21,943 nucleotides of DNA. Source: Candidatus Moranbacteria bacterium UBA1302. Its GTDB lineage: Bacteria > Patescibacteriota > Minisyncoccia > Moranbacterales > UBA1568. The notes below the pieces were generated by a model that was given only the letters and a program-made list of their open reading frames with translations, did no database searches and had not been told where the DNA came from. The stretch spans positions 1 through 21,943 of the forward strand of contig DBUA01000032.1 in the NCBI GenBank assembly GCA_002307715.1, in the 5' to 3' direction. Of the stretch, positions 1-6,976 are shown piece by piece. The position numbers and the translations under genes are program-made. How positions within the stretch are numbered: position 1 is the first letter of the stretch; every line of letters begins with the position of its first letter.

Positions 1-201
1 TTTTCCAACAGATACTTCGATGATAGCTTTGCCATCAATCACCGCGGGATGTTCCAAAGCAGGAAACGGTGTGACTGCCTGATTCGGGACCGGTGACACG
101 AACGGAACGCTCTGTATCGGCTGATCGTTCAATTCTTCCGTCGATTTCTTGGGAGGAATAAGCGATGCTAGACCGCGGCCAAGACCATACTGTTGTGACA
201 T
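1..201 (-). CDS. parB: ParB chromosome-partitioning protein, N-terminal part only
   Basis: Reading from the ATG at 201, 67 codons stay open to the window edge, so the gene continues outside. The start of the protein reads MSQQYGLGRGLASLIPPK, the basic, glycine-rich leader typical of ParB/Spo0J. A proline-rich linker follows, and then IDGKAIIEVSVGK, which looks like the entry to the ParB/Srx nuclease-like domain. ParB binds parS sites and CTP and works with ParA in chromosome segregation. The helix-turn-helix and dimer domains lie beyond the window. parA ends 11 bases upstream on the same strand, the usual parAB arrangement and a strong supporting argument. I see no separate promoter, so it is probably co-transcribed with parA. 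The GLGRGL leader is seen; the family assignment rests on that leader plus the neighbour. Confidence 0.88.
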   Translation of the reverse strand, partial: MSQQYGLGRGLASLIPPKKSTEELNDQPIQSVPFVSPVPNQAVTPFPALEHPAVIDGKAIIEVSVGK

Positions 202-212
202 AAGTTTCGATT

Positions 213-1004
213 TCAAATCACCTTGAGCTTCTTTTTCTCTTCCTCTTCACGTTCCAATATCTCCCGAACGACTCCTTTGTATGCTCTAGCCCCCTTAGAA
301 AAGGCATCAAAATCGAGAATAGATTTCCCGAAAGAAGGCGCTTCTGCTAACCGCACGGAACGAGGAACGACACTATCGAAAACCGGTCCCGGAAAATGCG
401 CCCGTACTTCGTTCACAACCTGGCGCGCCAAACGATTACGCCGATCATACAGCGTTAAAAGCGCTCCCCCGATTTTGAGATTCGGTTGCAAGTGCTCTCG
501 CACGAGTTCGATAGTCCCCAAAAGCTGCGACAAACCTTCAAGAGCATAGTATTCTGTCTGAACAGGAATAACCACCTCATCCGAAGCCACTAAACCGTTG
601 ATGGTCAAAAGTCCGAGGGAGGGAGGACTGTCAATCAGGATATGGTCATAATATGGACGCACTTGCCGCAAGACGTTATGTAATCTGAATTCACGACTCT
701 CGATATGCACCATCTCTATCTCAGCTCCGGCCAAATCCTGAGCTGCTGGAATGATATGCAAGCCTTCTTTCTCGGTACGCAAGATGATTTCTTGCGGAGG
801 CAGTCCCATAATCATCGCGTGATAAAGATTCTTCTCAAGACGCCTCGAATCGACACCAAGTCCGGATGATGCATTTCCTTGTGGATCAAGATCAACGAGC
901 AACACTTTCTTTCCGGCGTCAGCCAGATATGTAGCGACATTGATCGTCGAAGTAGTCTTGCCTACTCCGCCTTTCTGATTAACAAAACCAATGACTTTAG
1001 CCAT
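213..1004 (-). CDS. parA: ParA/Soj-family partitioning ATPase
   Basis: This 263-residue P-loop ATPase of the MinD/ParA class drives chromosome partitioning with ParB. With the ATG at 1004 as start, the deviant Walker A box KGGVGKTT sits at residues 11-18, followed by the A' box LLVDLDPQGN and the Walker B-like ILIDSPPSLG. Length is normal for Soj-type ParA proteins without an N-terminal DNA-binding domain. The reading frame stays open to 1052, but I prefer 1004. MAKVIGFVNQKGG is the normal family N-terminus, and a TATACT -10 box lies at 1032-1037, inside the longer version. parB follows 11 bases downstream. No strong Shine-Dalgarno sequence is visible before the ATG. Confidence 0.96.
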   Translation of the reverse strand: MAKVIGFVNQKGGVGKTTSTINVATYLADAGKKVLLVDLDPQGNASSGLGVDSRRLEKNLYHAMIMGLPPQEIILRTEKEGLHIIPAAQDLAGAEIEMVHIESREFRLHNVLRQVRPYYDHILIDSPPSLGLLTINGLVASDEVVIPVQTEYYALEGLSQLLGTIELVREHLQPNLKIGGALLTLYDRRNRLARQVVNEVRAHFPGPVFDSVVPRSVRLAEAPSFGKSILDFDAFSKGARAYKGVVREILEREEEEKKKLKVI

Positions 1005-1031
1005 GAAAGTAAAATATATGATGCTTTCCAT

Positions 1032-1037
1032 AGTATA
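1032..1037 (-). promoter_or_regulatory. Probable parA -10 box (TATACT)
   Basis: TATACT on the minus strand, with its predicted start point about 20 bases before the parA ATG and just downstream of the tRNA-Leu terminator. No good -35 box is visible at 17-18 bases, where the terminator T-tract lies, so the call is modest. Confidence 0.4.
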
Positions 1038-1050
1038 TCCCATATTTTGC

Positions 1051-1080
1051 AAAACGAAAACCAGCCATCATATTGGCTGG
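1051..1080 (-). terminator. Rho-independent terminator after tRNA-Leu
   Basis: The inverted repeat CCAGCC/GGCTGG (1061-1066 and 1075-1080, 8-base loop) is followed on the minus strand by the T-rich tract TTTTCGTTTT. It lies directly after the tRNA and separates it from parA. Confidence 0.8.
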
Positions 1081-1086
1081 CTCATG

Positions 1087-1169
1087 TGCCGCGGGAGAGA
1101 CTCGAACTCTCATGATATCGCTATCGCGGGATTTTGAGTCCCGTGTGTCTACCATTCCACCACCGCGGC
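1087..1169 (-). tRNA. tRNA-Leu, anticodon CAA
   Basis: A class II tRNA reads UUG codons. The acceptor arms GCCGCGG and CCGCGGC pair perfectly over 7 bp, with discriminator base A at 1087. The anticodon stem is CGGGA/TCCCG with loop CTCAAAA, giving anticodon CAA. A long variable arm with a GATA/TATC stem marks it as a leucine-type tRNA. The T arm is GAGAG/CTCTC around TTCGAGT. The 3' CCA is not encoded (the next bases are CAT), so it must be added by a nucleotidyltransferase. The gene is isolated, with its own promoter and terminator, between folD and parA. Confidence 0.97.
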
Positions 1170-1205
1170 TTCTGTCGTTACGACCCTCAAAAAGAGGCTA
1201 GGACT

Positions 1206-1235
1206 AGCATACGGGAATCAGCGTTATCTTGTCAA
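1206..1235 (-). promoter_or_regulatory. tRNA-Leu promoter
   Basis: A TTGACA -35 box (1230-1235) is separated by 18 bases from TATGCT (1206-1211) on the minus strand, immediately after the folD stop. The predicted start leaves a leader of about 30 bases containing a small CCTC/GAGG hairpin before the tRNA. Confidence 0.65.
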
Positions 1236-1243
1236 TCACGTCC

Positions 1244-2074
1244 CTACGCGACTGCGGCCTCAGCGACACGAGCAAGAAGCGTTGCTACCGTCACTGGTCC
1301 TACGCCTCCAGGCACCGGAGAAAGATACGATGCCACTTTTCTGACACTCTCAAAATCAATATCTCCCACAACGTGGCCAGCCGATATGCTTATGCCGCCA
1401 TCGATTACCGCAACATCCTTATGCAGCATGTCACCGGAAACCGATTGGGCAAAACCGCGTACCGTAACCACGACTGAAGCTTCTTTCAAAGCTTCCGCAA
1501 GTGCCGAATTGCCAAGATCTGCCAACGAATAATCCGCATCAAGACCCTCAAATGAAAGCGCCTGCGACATAATCTTCCCGAAAATTTCCGAATGGGCGAG
1601 AACTATCCCCTTCATGCCATGAAATGTACGCCCCGTCGAACGCAGAAGCTCGATGATGGCTCGCGGGAACACCGGACATGCTGATGCGTCTCCGCCAAGA
1701 AACCGTCTTACTGTCGCATGATGGAATCCATCAGTGTCCTTCTTCGGATCAATACGTGCGATGATCTCGTCCGTCGGAAACCCAATTGGTAAAGGCAATT
1801 GCACGATAATCCCATGGACATCTGGACGCGCATTCTGTTCTTCGATACAACGGAAGACTTCCTGCGCATCAACTGTTTCAGGAAAGAGAAACTTTTCGAA
1901 ACGCACACCGATTTCAGCAGCCGCCTTTTCTTTGAGGCCAACATAAAGATGAGATGGCGCATCATCCCCGACGAGAATCACTGAGAGTCCGGGCACGATA
2001 CCAGACTCGCCGATACGTTTCTTCGTATCCGTCAAAATCCTCTCCGCTACCGGTTTACCGTAAAGCAACTCCAT
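1244..2074 (-). CDS. folD: FolD: methylenetetrahydrofolate dehydrogenase/cyclohydrolase
   Basis: This bifunctional folate enzyme of 276 residues interconverts 5,10-methylene-, methenyl- and 10-formyl-tetrahydrofolate with NADP+. Catalytic-domain residues are in place: the YVxxK signature gives Tyr44 and Lys48, VQLPLP gives Gln92, and KDTDGFH gives Asp115. The C-terminal PGGVGPVT loop is also present. Two usually conserved spots differ. The nucleotide-binding GRSxIVGxP region reads AHSEIFGK near residues 160-167, and the PCTP motif reads CPVFP near 133-137. These changes may affect cofactor choice or the dehydrogenase half, but that is inference. uppP ends 3 bases upstream, so the two are probably co-transcribed. 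Length is close to the normal 280-300 residues. Confidence 0.95.
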   Translation of the reverse strand: MELLYGKPVAERILTDTKKRIGESGIVPGLSVILVGDDAPSHLYVGLKEKAAAEIGVRFEKFLFPETVDAQEVFRCIEEQNARPDVHGIIVQLPLPIGFPTDEIIARIDPKKDTDGFHHATVRRFLGGDASACPVFPRAIIELLRSTGRTFHGMKGIVLAHSEIFGKIMSQALSFEGLDADYSLADLGNSALAEALKEASVVVTVRGFAQSVSGDMLHKDVAVIDGGISISAGHVVGDIDFESVRKVASYLSPVPGGVGPVTVATLLARVAEAAVA

Positions 2075-2077
2075 ATA

Positions 2078-2845
2078 TTACAAGATGTATAAGAAAAACA
2101 CCGCAGCGACGACGATACGGTAAATGCCGAATGGCACGAACGTATGTGTCCGGACAAATGCCAAGAAAAATCGGATCGCCAAGAGTGCGACTAGAAACGA
2201 TACGACGAAGCCGACGATGAGTGCCTGCATATCGGATGCTGCGAACGAAGAGGCGTTCTTTAAAAGATCATATCCGGTCGCCACTGTCATCGTCGGTACA
2301 GCCAAAAGGAATGAGAACTCTACGATCGCTTCCCGCCTCATCCCGAGCAGCATTCCACCGACAATCGTTGCGGCCGACCGTGATACGCCAGGAACGATAG
2401 AAATCGCTTGGAATAGCCCTATTTTCACTGCTTGACCATACGACAGATCTGAAAGGCGCGTCGACGCCTCTTCCGATTCATGATGCCATCGTTCGAATGC
2501 TATCAAGATAACGCCGCCGATAAAAAGCGACGCGACGACAACTAGGGGTGAGCCCAGAAGCGCTTTCACATACTTGTAGAGAAAAAAAGCAATCAGCCCA
2601 GTCGGGATGAAAGCGATTGCGACACGCTTCATGATTTCCCATTCTAGGAACAGCCTCCGCCAATACAATGCGACGACCGCCAGGATCGCACCGAGCTGGA
2701 TAATAATCTCGAACGATTTGAGAAATTCTGTCTCTGGCAATCGGAGCATTTCAGAAACGAGAATCATATGTCCGGTCGATGAAATAGGCAGGAACTCCGT
2801 CAACCCTTCGACGATACCGAGAATGACAGCGTGTAAGATATCCAT
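2078..2845 (-). CDS. uppP: UppP/BacA: undecaprenyl-diphosphatase
   Basis: This polytopic membrane phosphatase of 255 residues recycles undecaprenyl diphosphate, the lipid carrier for peptidoglycan and other surface polymers. The first signature VEGLTEFLPISSTGH spans residues 12-26, with the conserved Glu13 and Glu17, Ser22-Ser23 and His26. The second, PGVSRSAAT (152-160), supplies the catalytic Arg156. Hydrophobic segments are spread along the chain as expected for BacA-type proteins. The gene lies 8 bases after the exonuclease gene and 3 bases before folD, within one probable transcript. The functions of these three genes are unrelated, which is common in compact CPR operons. Length matches the family (about 260-275). 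Confidence 0.96.
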   Translation of the reverse strand: MDILHAVILGIVEGLTEFLPISSTGHMILVSEMLRLPETEFLKSFEIIIQLGAILAVVALYWRRLFLEWEIMKRVAIAFIPTGLIAFFLYKYVKALLGSPLVVVASLFIGGVILIAFERWHHESEEASTRLSDLSYGQAVKIGLFQAISIVPGVSRSAATIVGGMLLGMRREAIVEFSFLLAVPTMTVATGYDLLKNASSFAASDMQALIVGFVVSFLVALLAIRFFLAFVRTHTFVPFGIYRIVVAAVFFLYIL

Positions 2846-2853
2846 ATGGTCGA

Positions 2854-3525
2854 TTAGAACAATGTTCCTACTGTTTGACTTTCAACCAACGGTGCATGCT
2901 CCGTTCTTGCTGATTCCAATAATTTTTTATTGCCATGGAGCTCAGCAAGATAATCCCAATTGCGAAACTCAGGATATTTTTCCAATTGTTTTTCAAGTAT
3001 TTCAACCGTCGCACGCACATCACCAGCACCAGTATGCGCCGTCACGTGCTCTTTACCGCAGTACAGCTTATACGCAGCCGTCAGATTTCGCGGTGCGAAC
3101 ATATCGCGCGCTTCCATCTTATGATAGAGAATCTTCGCATCAAGCACTTTCTTCTGCGCAAAATCGAAATTCTTTCCGACTGATGCGAATTCTCCGCGTA
3201 AAAATGGAAGATCAAAACCGGTGATATTGAATCCGCCAACATCAGAACCATCGAACGTATTCCAAAGTTCATAACAAAGCGTCGCGAAACTCGGAGCATC
3301 TGCGACATCTTCATCATGGATACCGTTCACTTGGCTCGATTCCGGAGGAATCGGCCGGCCAGGATTGATACGCTGACAATATGAGATGATTTCTCCGCTC
3401 GGCATGATCTTCTCATAAGCGAGCTCGATAATCTTATCCTCACCGATAGAAAGCCCGGTCGTTTCAAGATCGAAAATGACAAGCGGTCTGTCAAGCGGAA
3501 GAAATTCCGGAATAGTCGTTTTCAT
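2854..3525 (-). CDS. DnaQ-like DEDDh 3'-5' exonuclease
   Basis: This 223-residue exonuclease belongs to the RNase T/DnaQ superfamily. Exo I is FDLETTGL, with acidic ligands Asp19 and Glu21. Exo II is GGFNITGFDLPFL, with Asp105. Exo III contains His164 and Asp169 in HTGAGDV, which fits the DEDDh type. These are the residues that hold two metal ions for 3'-5' phosphodiester cleavage. It may act as a proofreading epsilon-like subunit or as a stand-alone repair or RNA-trimming nuclease. The sequence does not separate these, so I give no gene symbol. The ATG at 3525 directly precedes a natural family N-terminus. The gene heads the exo-uppP-folD group. Confidence 0.9.
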   Translation of the reverse strand: MKTTIPEFLPLDRPLVIFDLETTGLSIGEDKIIELAYEKIMPSGEIISYCQRINPGRPIPPESSQVNGIHDEDVADAPSFATLCYELWNTFDGSDVGGFNITGFDLPFLRGEFASVGKNFDFAQKKVLDAKILYHKMEARDMFAPRNLTAAYKLYCGKEHVTAHTGAGDVRATVEILEKQLEKYPEFRNWDYLAELHGNKKLLESARTEHAPLVESQTVGTLF

Positions 3526-3554
3526 GCTGTTTTCTGTACGTTCATTACCAACCT

Positions 3555-3583
3555 ATTCTACTCCAAAACAGAATTTCACTCCA
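3555..3583 (-). promoter_or_regulatory. Possible promoter of the exonuclease-uppP-folD group
   Basis: TGGAGT (3578-3583), a 17-base spacer and TAGAAT (3555-3560) on the minus strand, about 30 bases ahead of the exonuclease ATG and overlapping the end of the glmS remnant. The -35 box matches consensus at only 3 of 6 positions. Confidence 0.3.
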
Positions 3584-3815
3584 CCGTTACTGATTTCGCC
3601 AGATTCCGCGGTTTATCAATGTCATAGCCTCGCTCAACGGCGACATAGTACGCGAAGAGCTGGAGCGGCGCGAGCGTCTCAAGCGTCTTCGGGATATATA
3701 TGACATCCGTCGCCTTCTTGGCTACCGCTGTATCGCCCTCAGTCGCAATCGCGAGCACCCTGCCGCCACGAGCGAGGATTTCTCCATACCGCTGGGCATT
3801 TTCTGTTGATATCAA
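3576..3815 (-). pseudogene. glmS: glmS remnant: C-terminal end of glucosamine-6-phosphate synthase
   Basis: About 80 codons match the last part of glutamine-fructose-6-phosphate aminotransferase (isomerase SIS domain). It runs from GGRVLAIATEGD through DVIYIP and LQLFAYYVA to the exact family C-terminus DKPRNLAKSVTVE. The remaining 500 or so residues, including the whole glutaminase domain, are absent. The intact leuS gene ends only 12 bases before the stub. The stub also reads ETLAPLQLFAYY where relatives have roughly six more residues (of the kind APLL..VPLQL). That fits an in-frame loss between two short CCGCTC-like repeats. The only possible in-frame start is TTG, with a poor ribosome binding site. 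I read it as a pseudogene. Expression as a small protein is possible but unsupported, and an assembly deletion is another explanation. Confidence 0.82.
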
Positions 3816-3827
3816 AATAGCCTGATT

Positions 3828-6326
3828 TTATCCCACCACGATATTGAAGATGCGACCAGGGACATAGATCACTTTGCGGACGGTCTTGCCCGCAATGTGC
3901 ATCTGTACATTCGCATCAGCAAGCGCCTGGGCCTTCACAGCAGCCTCATCGCTCCCGGCAGCGACCACGAGCACCGCGCGCACTTTGCCATTCACCTGTA
4001 CCGCGATATTTACCGTTTCCTCAGCGATCTTCTTCTTGTCCCACTTGGGCCACTCAGCGAGAAAGATCGACTTCTTATTGCCCAGCTGTGACCAAAGCTC
4101 TTCCGCGATATGCGGAGCGAAGGGACTCAAAAGCAGCAAGAGTGCTTTATAGCTTTCAGCTTTCAGCTTCTTTTCCTTCTCCATCGCGTTCACTAAAATC
4201 ATGAGCGAACTCACGGCGGTATTGAACTTGAACCCTTCGATATCTTCCGTCACTTTCTTAAGTGTCTGATGAAGCAGACTCTCTATATCACGTCCGGTTT
4301 CGATTTTCGATTTTCGATTTTCGATTTTGGACTTAAGACCCCACACCTTCTCCAGGAACCGTCGCGTGCCGACGACACCATCGGTATTCCACGCGATTGA
4401 CTGCGTGAAGGGGCCCATGAACATCTCATAGGTCCGGAACGCATCCGCGCCGAAACTCGCCACCATATCATCTGGATTGACCACATTGCCCCAGCGTTTG
4501 CTCATCTTACGACCATCGGACGCCACGATGAGTCCTTGGTTCACGAGCTTCTTGAACGGCTCTTTGCCAGACACAACCTTGATATCATAGAGGAACTTGT
4601 GCCAGAAGCGCGCGTAGAGGAGATGCCTCGTCGCATGTTCCGTCCCGCCGACATAGAGGTCGACCGACATCATCTTCTGCTCTTTCTTCTTGTCGACAAG
4701 CGCCTTCTTGTTCTTCGGATCAATATAGCGGAGATAGTACCAACTCGAACCAGCCCACTGCGGCATCGTATTGGTCTCGCGCTTGCCTTTGCCTTTGCAC
4801 TGCGGACACTTCGTATTCACCCACTTCGTGATACTCGCAAGTGGTGACTCGCCTGTATCTGTCGGCTCGTAGGATTTCACTTTCGGTAAAAGCACCGGCA
4901 AATCTTTTTCCGGCACCGGAACGACACCGCACTTCTCACAATGCACAAGCGGAATCGGTTCACCCCAATAACGTTGGCGCGAGAACGTCCAATCACGCAT
5001 CTTATAGTTGACCTTCTTCTTCCCCAGCTTCTCCTTCTGGAGCCACGCTGTCATCTTCACCCGCGCTTCAGATGATTTTAAATCAGAAAACTCACCGGAG
5101 TTTCTCACTGTACCATCTAACGTAAAACATCTTTCACTGGTAATTATCGAATCAAACTTGGAATGAGCGCTAGAAATTGCACCATCAAAAGTATCTGAAA
5201 CCGTACCAGTCATACCAATCGGCTCAATAACATTCCGTATCGGCAGATCATATTTCTTCGCAAACTCGAAATCGCGCTCATCATGCGCTGGCACCGCCAT
5301 CACCGCGCCCGTACCATACGAGCCAAGCACATAGTCAGCGACATACACCGGCACTTTTTCACCATTAAACGGATTGACTGCTTCAATACCCTCAAGTTTC
5401 ACGCCGAATTTTTCTTTCGCCAATTCCGTCCGCTCAAGATCGGACTTCGCTGCTGCTTTTTTGATGTATTTTTCAACCTCTTTATAATTTGCGATCTGTG
5501 ATTTTCGATCTGCAATCAAGGTATGTTCAGGAGCGACAACCACATACGTACAGCCGAAGATCGTATCCACGCGCGTCGTGAAAACGCGGAGCGCCTCCTC
5601 GGTGCCGACAATGGGGAACACGACCTCCACCCCTTCGGAACGACCGATCCAATTGCGCTGCTGCTCCTTGATTGATTCACTCCACTCAAGCTCCTTGCTA
5701 TCAAGGTCTTTCAAGAGCCGATCAGCATACTTGGTCATGCGGAGCACCCACTGCCGGAGCGGCCGCTTCTCGACGACTGTCCCGCAGCGCTCGCACTTCC
5801 CCTGCTCCAGATCCTCATTGGCCAACCCTGTCTTGCACGACGGGCACCAGTTGATCGGCTCATTGGACTCATACGCCAATCCCCTCTTCCACATCTCAAG
5901 GAAGATCCACTGCGTCCATTTATAATACTCCGGATCAGTCGTATTGATCTCGCGCTCCCAGTCATAGGTAAAGCCGATCTTCTCCAACTGCTTCTTGAAC
6001 GTCGCGACATTCTTCTTCACCGCGATCTCCGGATGCACCTTGTTCTTGATCGCATACTGCTCTGCCGGCAATCCGAACGCGTCCCATCCCATCGGATGGA
6101 GCACACCATAGCCGGAGAGCTGCTTGTACCTCGCCGTCACATCGGTCGCGATATAGCCGCGCGGATGGCCGACATGGAGCCCGGCTCCAGACGGATACGG
6201 GAACATATCAAGCACATAGAATCCCTGCTTGCGGCTGTACTGGCGATAGGTACCATTCTTCTCCCAGTATTTCTGCCATTTTCTCTCGATTTTTTTCGGT
6301 TCGTATCGTTCCATAACCGTTTTCAT
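3828..6326 (-). CDS. leuS: Leucyl-tRNA synthetase
   Basis: This class I synthetase of 832 residues charges tRNA-Leu. The HIGH-type motif is HVGH at residues 51-54 within FPYPSGAGLHVGHPRGY, and the KMSKS-type loop is KMSKR. A CPSC...CERC zinc knuckle lies before the CP1 editing domain, and a CEKC...CPQC pair follows it. The editing-site HDERD is intact in VPAHDERDFEFAKKYD, so post-transfer editing should work. Two loops are replaced by related low-complexity peptides: DRKSQIANYK in the editing domain (DNA 5484-5518) and KSKIENRKSKIE before the anticodon-binding domain (DNA 4298-4330). A stretch near 5080-5220 uses rarer, AT-rich codons (TTA, AGA) unlike the flanks. Met5 (MERYEP) is an equally plausible start. 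It is the first gene of its block. Confidence 0.98.
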   Translation of the reverse strand: MKTVMERYEPKKIERKWQKYWEKNGTYRQYSRKQGFYVLDMFPYPSGAGLHVGHPRGYIATDVTARYKQLSGYGVLHPMGWDAFGLPAEQYAIKNKVHPEIAVKKNVATFKKQLEKIGFTYDWEREINTTDPEYYKWTQWIFLEMWKRGLAYESNEPINWCPSCKTGLANEDLEQGKCERCGTVVEKRPLRQWVLRMTKYADRLLKDLDSKELEWSESIKEQQRNWIGRSEGVEVVFPIVGTEEALRVFTTRVDTIFGCTYVVVAPEHTLIADRKSQIANYKEVEKYIKKAAAKSDLERTELAKEKFGVKLEGIEAVNPFNGEKVPVYVADYVLGSYGTGAVMAVPAHDERDFEFAKKYDLPIRNVIEPIGMTGTVSDTFDGAISSAHSKFDSIITSERCFTLDGTVRNSGEFSDLKSSEARVKMTAWLQKEKLGKKKVNYKMRDWTFSRQRYWGEPIPLVHCEKCGVVPVPEKDLPVLLPKVKSYEPTDTGESPLASITKWVNTKCPQCKGKGKRETNTMPQWAGSSWYYLRYIDPKNKKALVDKKKEQKMMSVDLYVGGTEHATRHLLYARFWHKFLYDIKVVSGKEPFKKLVNQGLIVASDGRKMSKRWGNVVNPDDMVASFGADAFRTYEMFMGPFTQSIAWNTDGVVGTRRFLEKVWGLKSKIENRKSKIETGRDIESLLHQTLKKVTEDIEGFKFNTAVSSLMILVNAMEKEKKLKAESYKALLLLLSPFAPHIAEELWSQLGNKKSIFLAEWPKWDKKKIAEETVNIAVQVNGKVRAVLVVAAGSDEAAVKAQALADANVQMHIAGKTVRKVIYVPGRIFNIVVG
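4301..4328 (-). repeat. Four tandem copies of the heptamer AAAATCG inside leuS
   Basis: On the plus strand CGATTTT is repeated four times without error (4301-4307, 4308-4314, 4315-4321, 4322-4328). In the leuS frame it encodes the core of KSKIENRKSKIE. Because the unit is 7 bases, only changes of three units keep the reading frame. Confidence 0.95.
5484..5518 (-). repeat. Degenerate relative of the leuS heptamer repeat
   Basis: The leuS coding strand here encodes IADRKSQIANYK and contains ATCGAAAATCACAGATCGC-type units. The peptide aligns with the exact repeat further along (IENRKSKIET), with RKS and I shared in register. I take it as an older, decayed copy of the same insert. Confidence 0.6.
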
Positions 6327-6388
6327 GCCAGCGTATTAACTCAAAAGAAACGAATGTTCCTTCATTTACACACATCCTTCATATCATC

Positions 6389-6417
6389 ACTGTAACCGAA
6401 GTATGGCTTTTATTCAA
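6389..6417 (-). promoter_or_regulatory. leuS: Candidate leuS promoter
   Basis: TTGAAT (6412-6417), a 17-base spacer and TACAGT (6389-6394) on the minus strand, about 60 bases before the leuS ATG. Each box matches consensus at 4 of 6 positions. It lies back to back with the plus-strand promoter at 6427. Confidence 0.45.
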
Positions 6418-6426
6418 GAAAAAGAC

Positions 6427-6455
6427 TTGACATACCGACAGAAAGAGGTAAGAAT
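6427..6455 (+). promoter_or_regulatory. Promoter of the secreted four-cysteine protein
   Basis: A perfect TTGACA (6427-6432), a 17-base spacer and AAGAAT (6450-6455). The predicted start is about 30 bases before the ATG at 6493. This excludes the longer reading from 6403, which would begin upstream of the promoter. Confidence 0.7.
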
Positions 6456-6492
6456 AGTTCGGAACATTCACAACCTACAAAGGAGAACAAAC

Positions 6493-6912
6493 ATGATGCG
6501 GCTTATCCTGCTGTTTATGGCAGCATTTACGCTCTCGTCATCCGATGCTGCTATCCGTGATCGTGACGATGGTTTCTATGAAACATCCTATCGCTGGGCT
6601 CCCATCGCCGTTCCTAACACACGCTATCAATTCAAGCTGCTCGTTACCGTCGAGCATCTTTGTCGCAATATGCCTGCTCATGAAAAAGCAGCTTGCCAGA
6701 AGGATTTCTTGACCTTTCCGACAATGTCATCTCGCGTTATGCCGAACGAAGCCGACATCGTCATCGAAAGCGCCGACGGGTATGTCTTGCATATTCGAGC
6801 GACTGAACCAGCTTTCTGCGCTTTGCTTGATACGCTTGGGCCGATTTCTCAACAAGAACCTCCCGGAACATCATGCCGCAGCGTCTGGGAAAAAAGCCAC
6901 GATGCACAATAA
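6493..6912 (+). CDS. Small secreted protein with four cysteines, unknown function
   Basis: I do not recognise this 139-residue protein. It starts MMRLILLFMAAFTLSSSDAA, a short signal peptide with a hydrophobic core and a likely cleavage site after SSDAA or nearby. The mature part contains four cysteines (HLCRN, AACQKD, AFCALL, TSCRS), enough for two disulfides, and no further membrane segment. I chose the ATG at 6493 because AGGAG lies 7 bases upstream (6481-6485) and the promoter lies within the longer reading. The gene is a plus-strand singleton between the leuS and atp blocks, with its own promoter and a shared terminator. The signal peptide and cysteines are seen; export and disulfide bonding are inferred. 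It could be a lipid-free surface or periplasmic-like factor. Confidence 0.8.
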   Translation: MMRLILLFMAAFTLSSSDAAIRDRDDGFYETSYRWAPIAVPNTRYQFKLLVTVEHLCRNMPAHEKAACQKDFLTFPTMSSRVMPNEADIVIESADGYVLHIRATEPAFCALLDTLGPISQQEPPGTSCRSVWEKSHDAQ

Positions 6913-6960
6913 AGCAAAAAACGCGCCCTGCGAACTAGCAGGACGCGTCTTTTCTTTTTA
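6911..6960. terminator. Bidirectional terminator between the secreted protein gene and atpC
   Basis: A hairpin of ACGCG/CGCGT and CCTGC/GCAGG (6921-6948, one C-A mismatch, 6-base loop) is flanked by a T-rich tract on the plus strand (CTTTTCTTTTT) and by TTTTTGCTTT on the minus strand. It can serve both converging transcripts. Confidence 0.85.
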
Positions 6961-6976
6961 TCCACCCTTCTCCTCA

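Noticed and set aside
3527..3571. Inverted repeat CTGTTTT/AAAACAG around the exonuclease promoter region
   Set aside because: Only 7 bases per arm with a 31-base spacing; easily chance in AT-rich DNA.
6403..6492. N-terminal extension of the secreted protein from the ATG at 6403
   Set aside because: It would start upstream of the promoter, lacks a ribosome site, and would bury the signal peptide.
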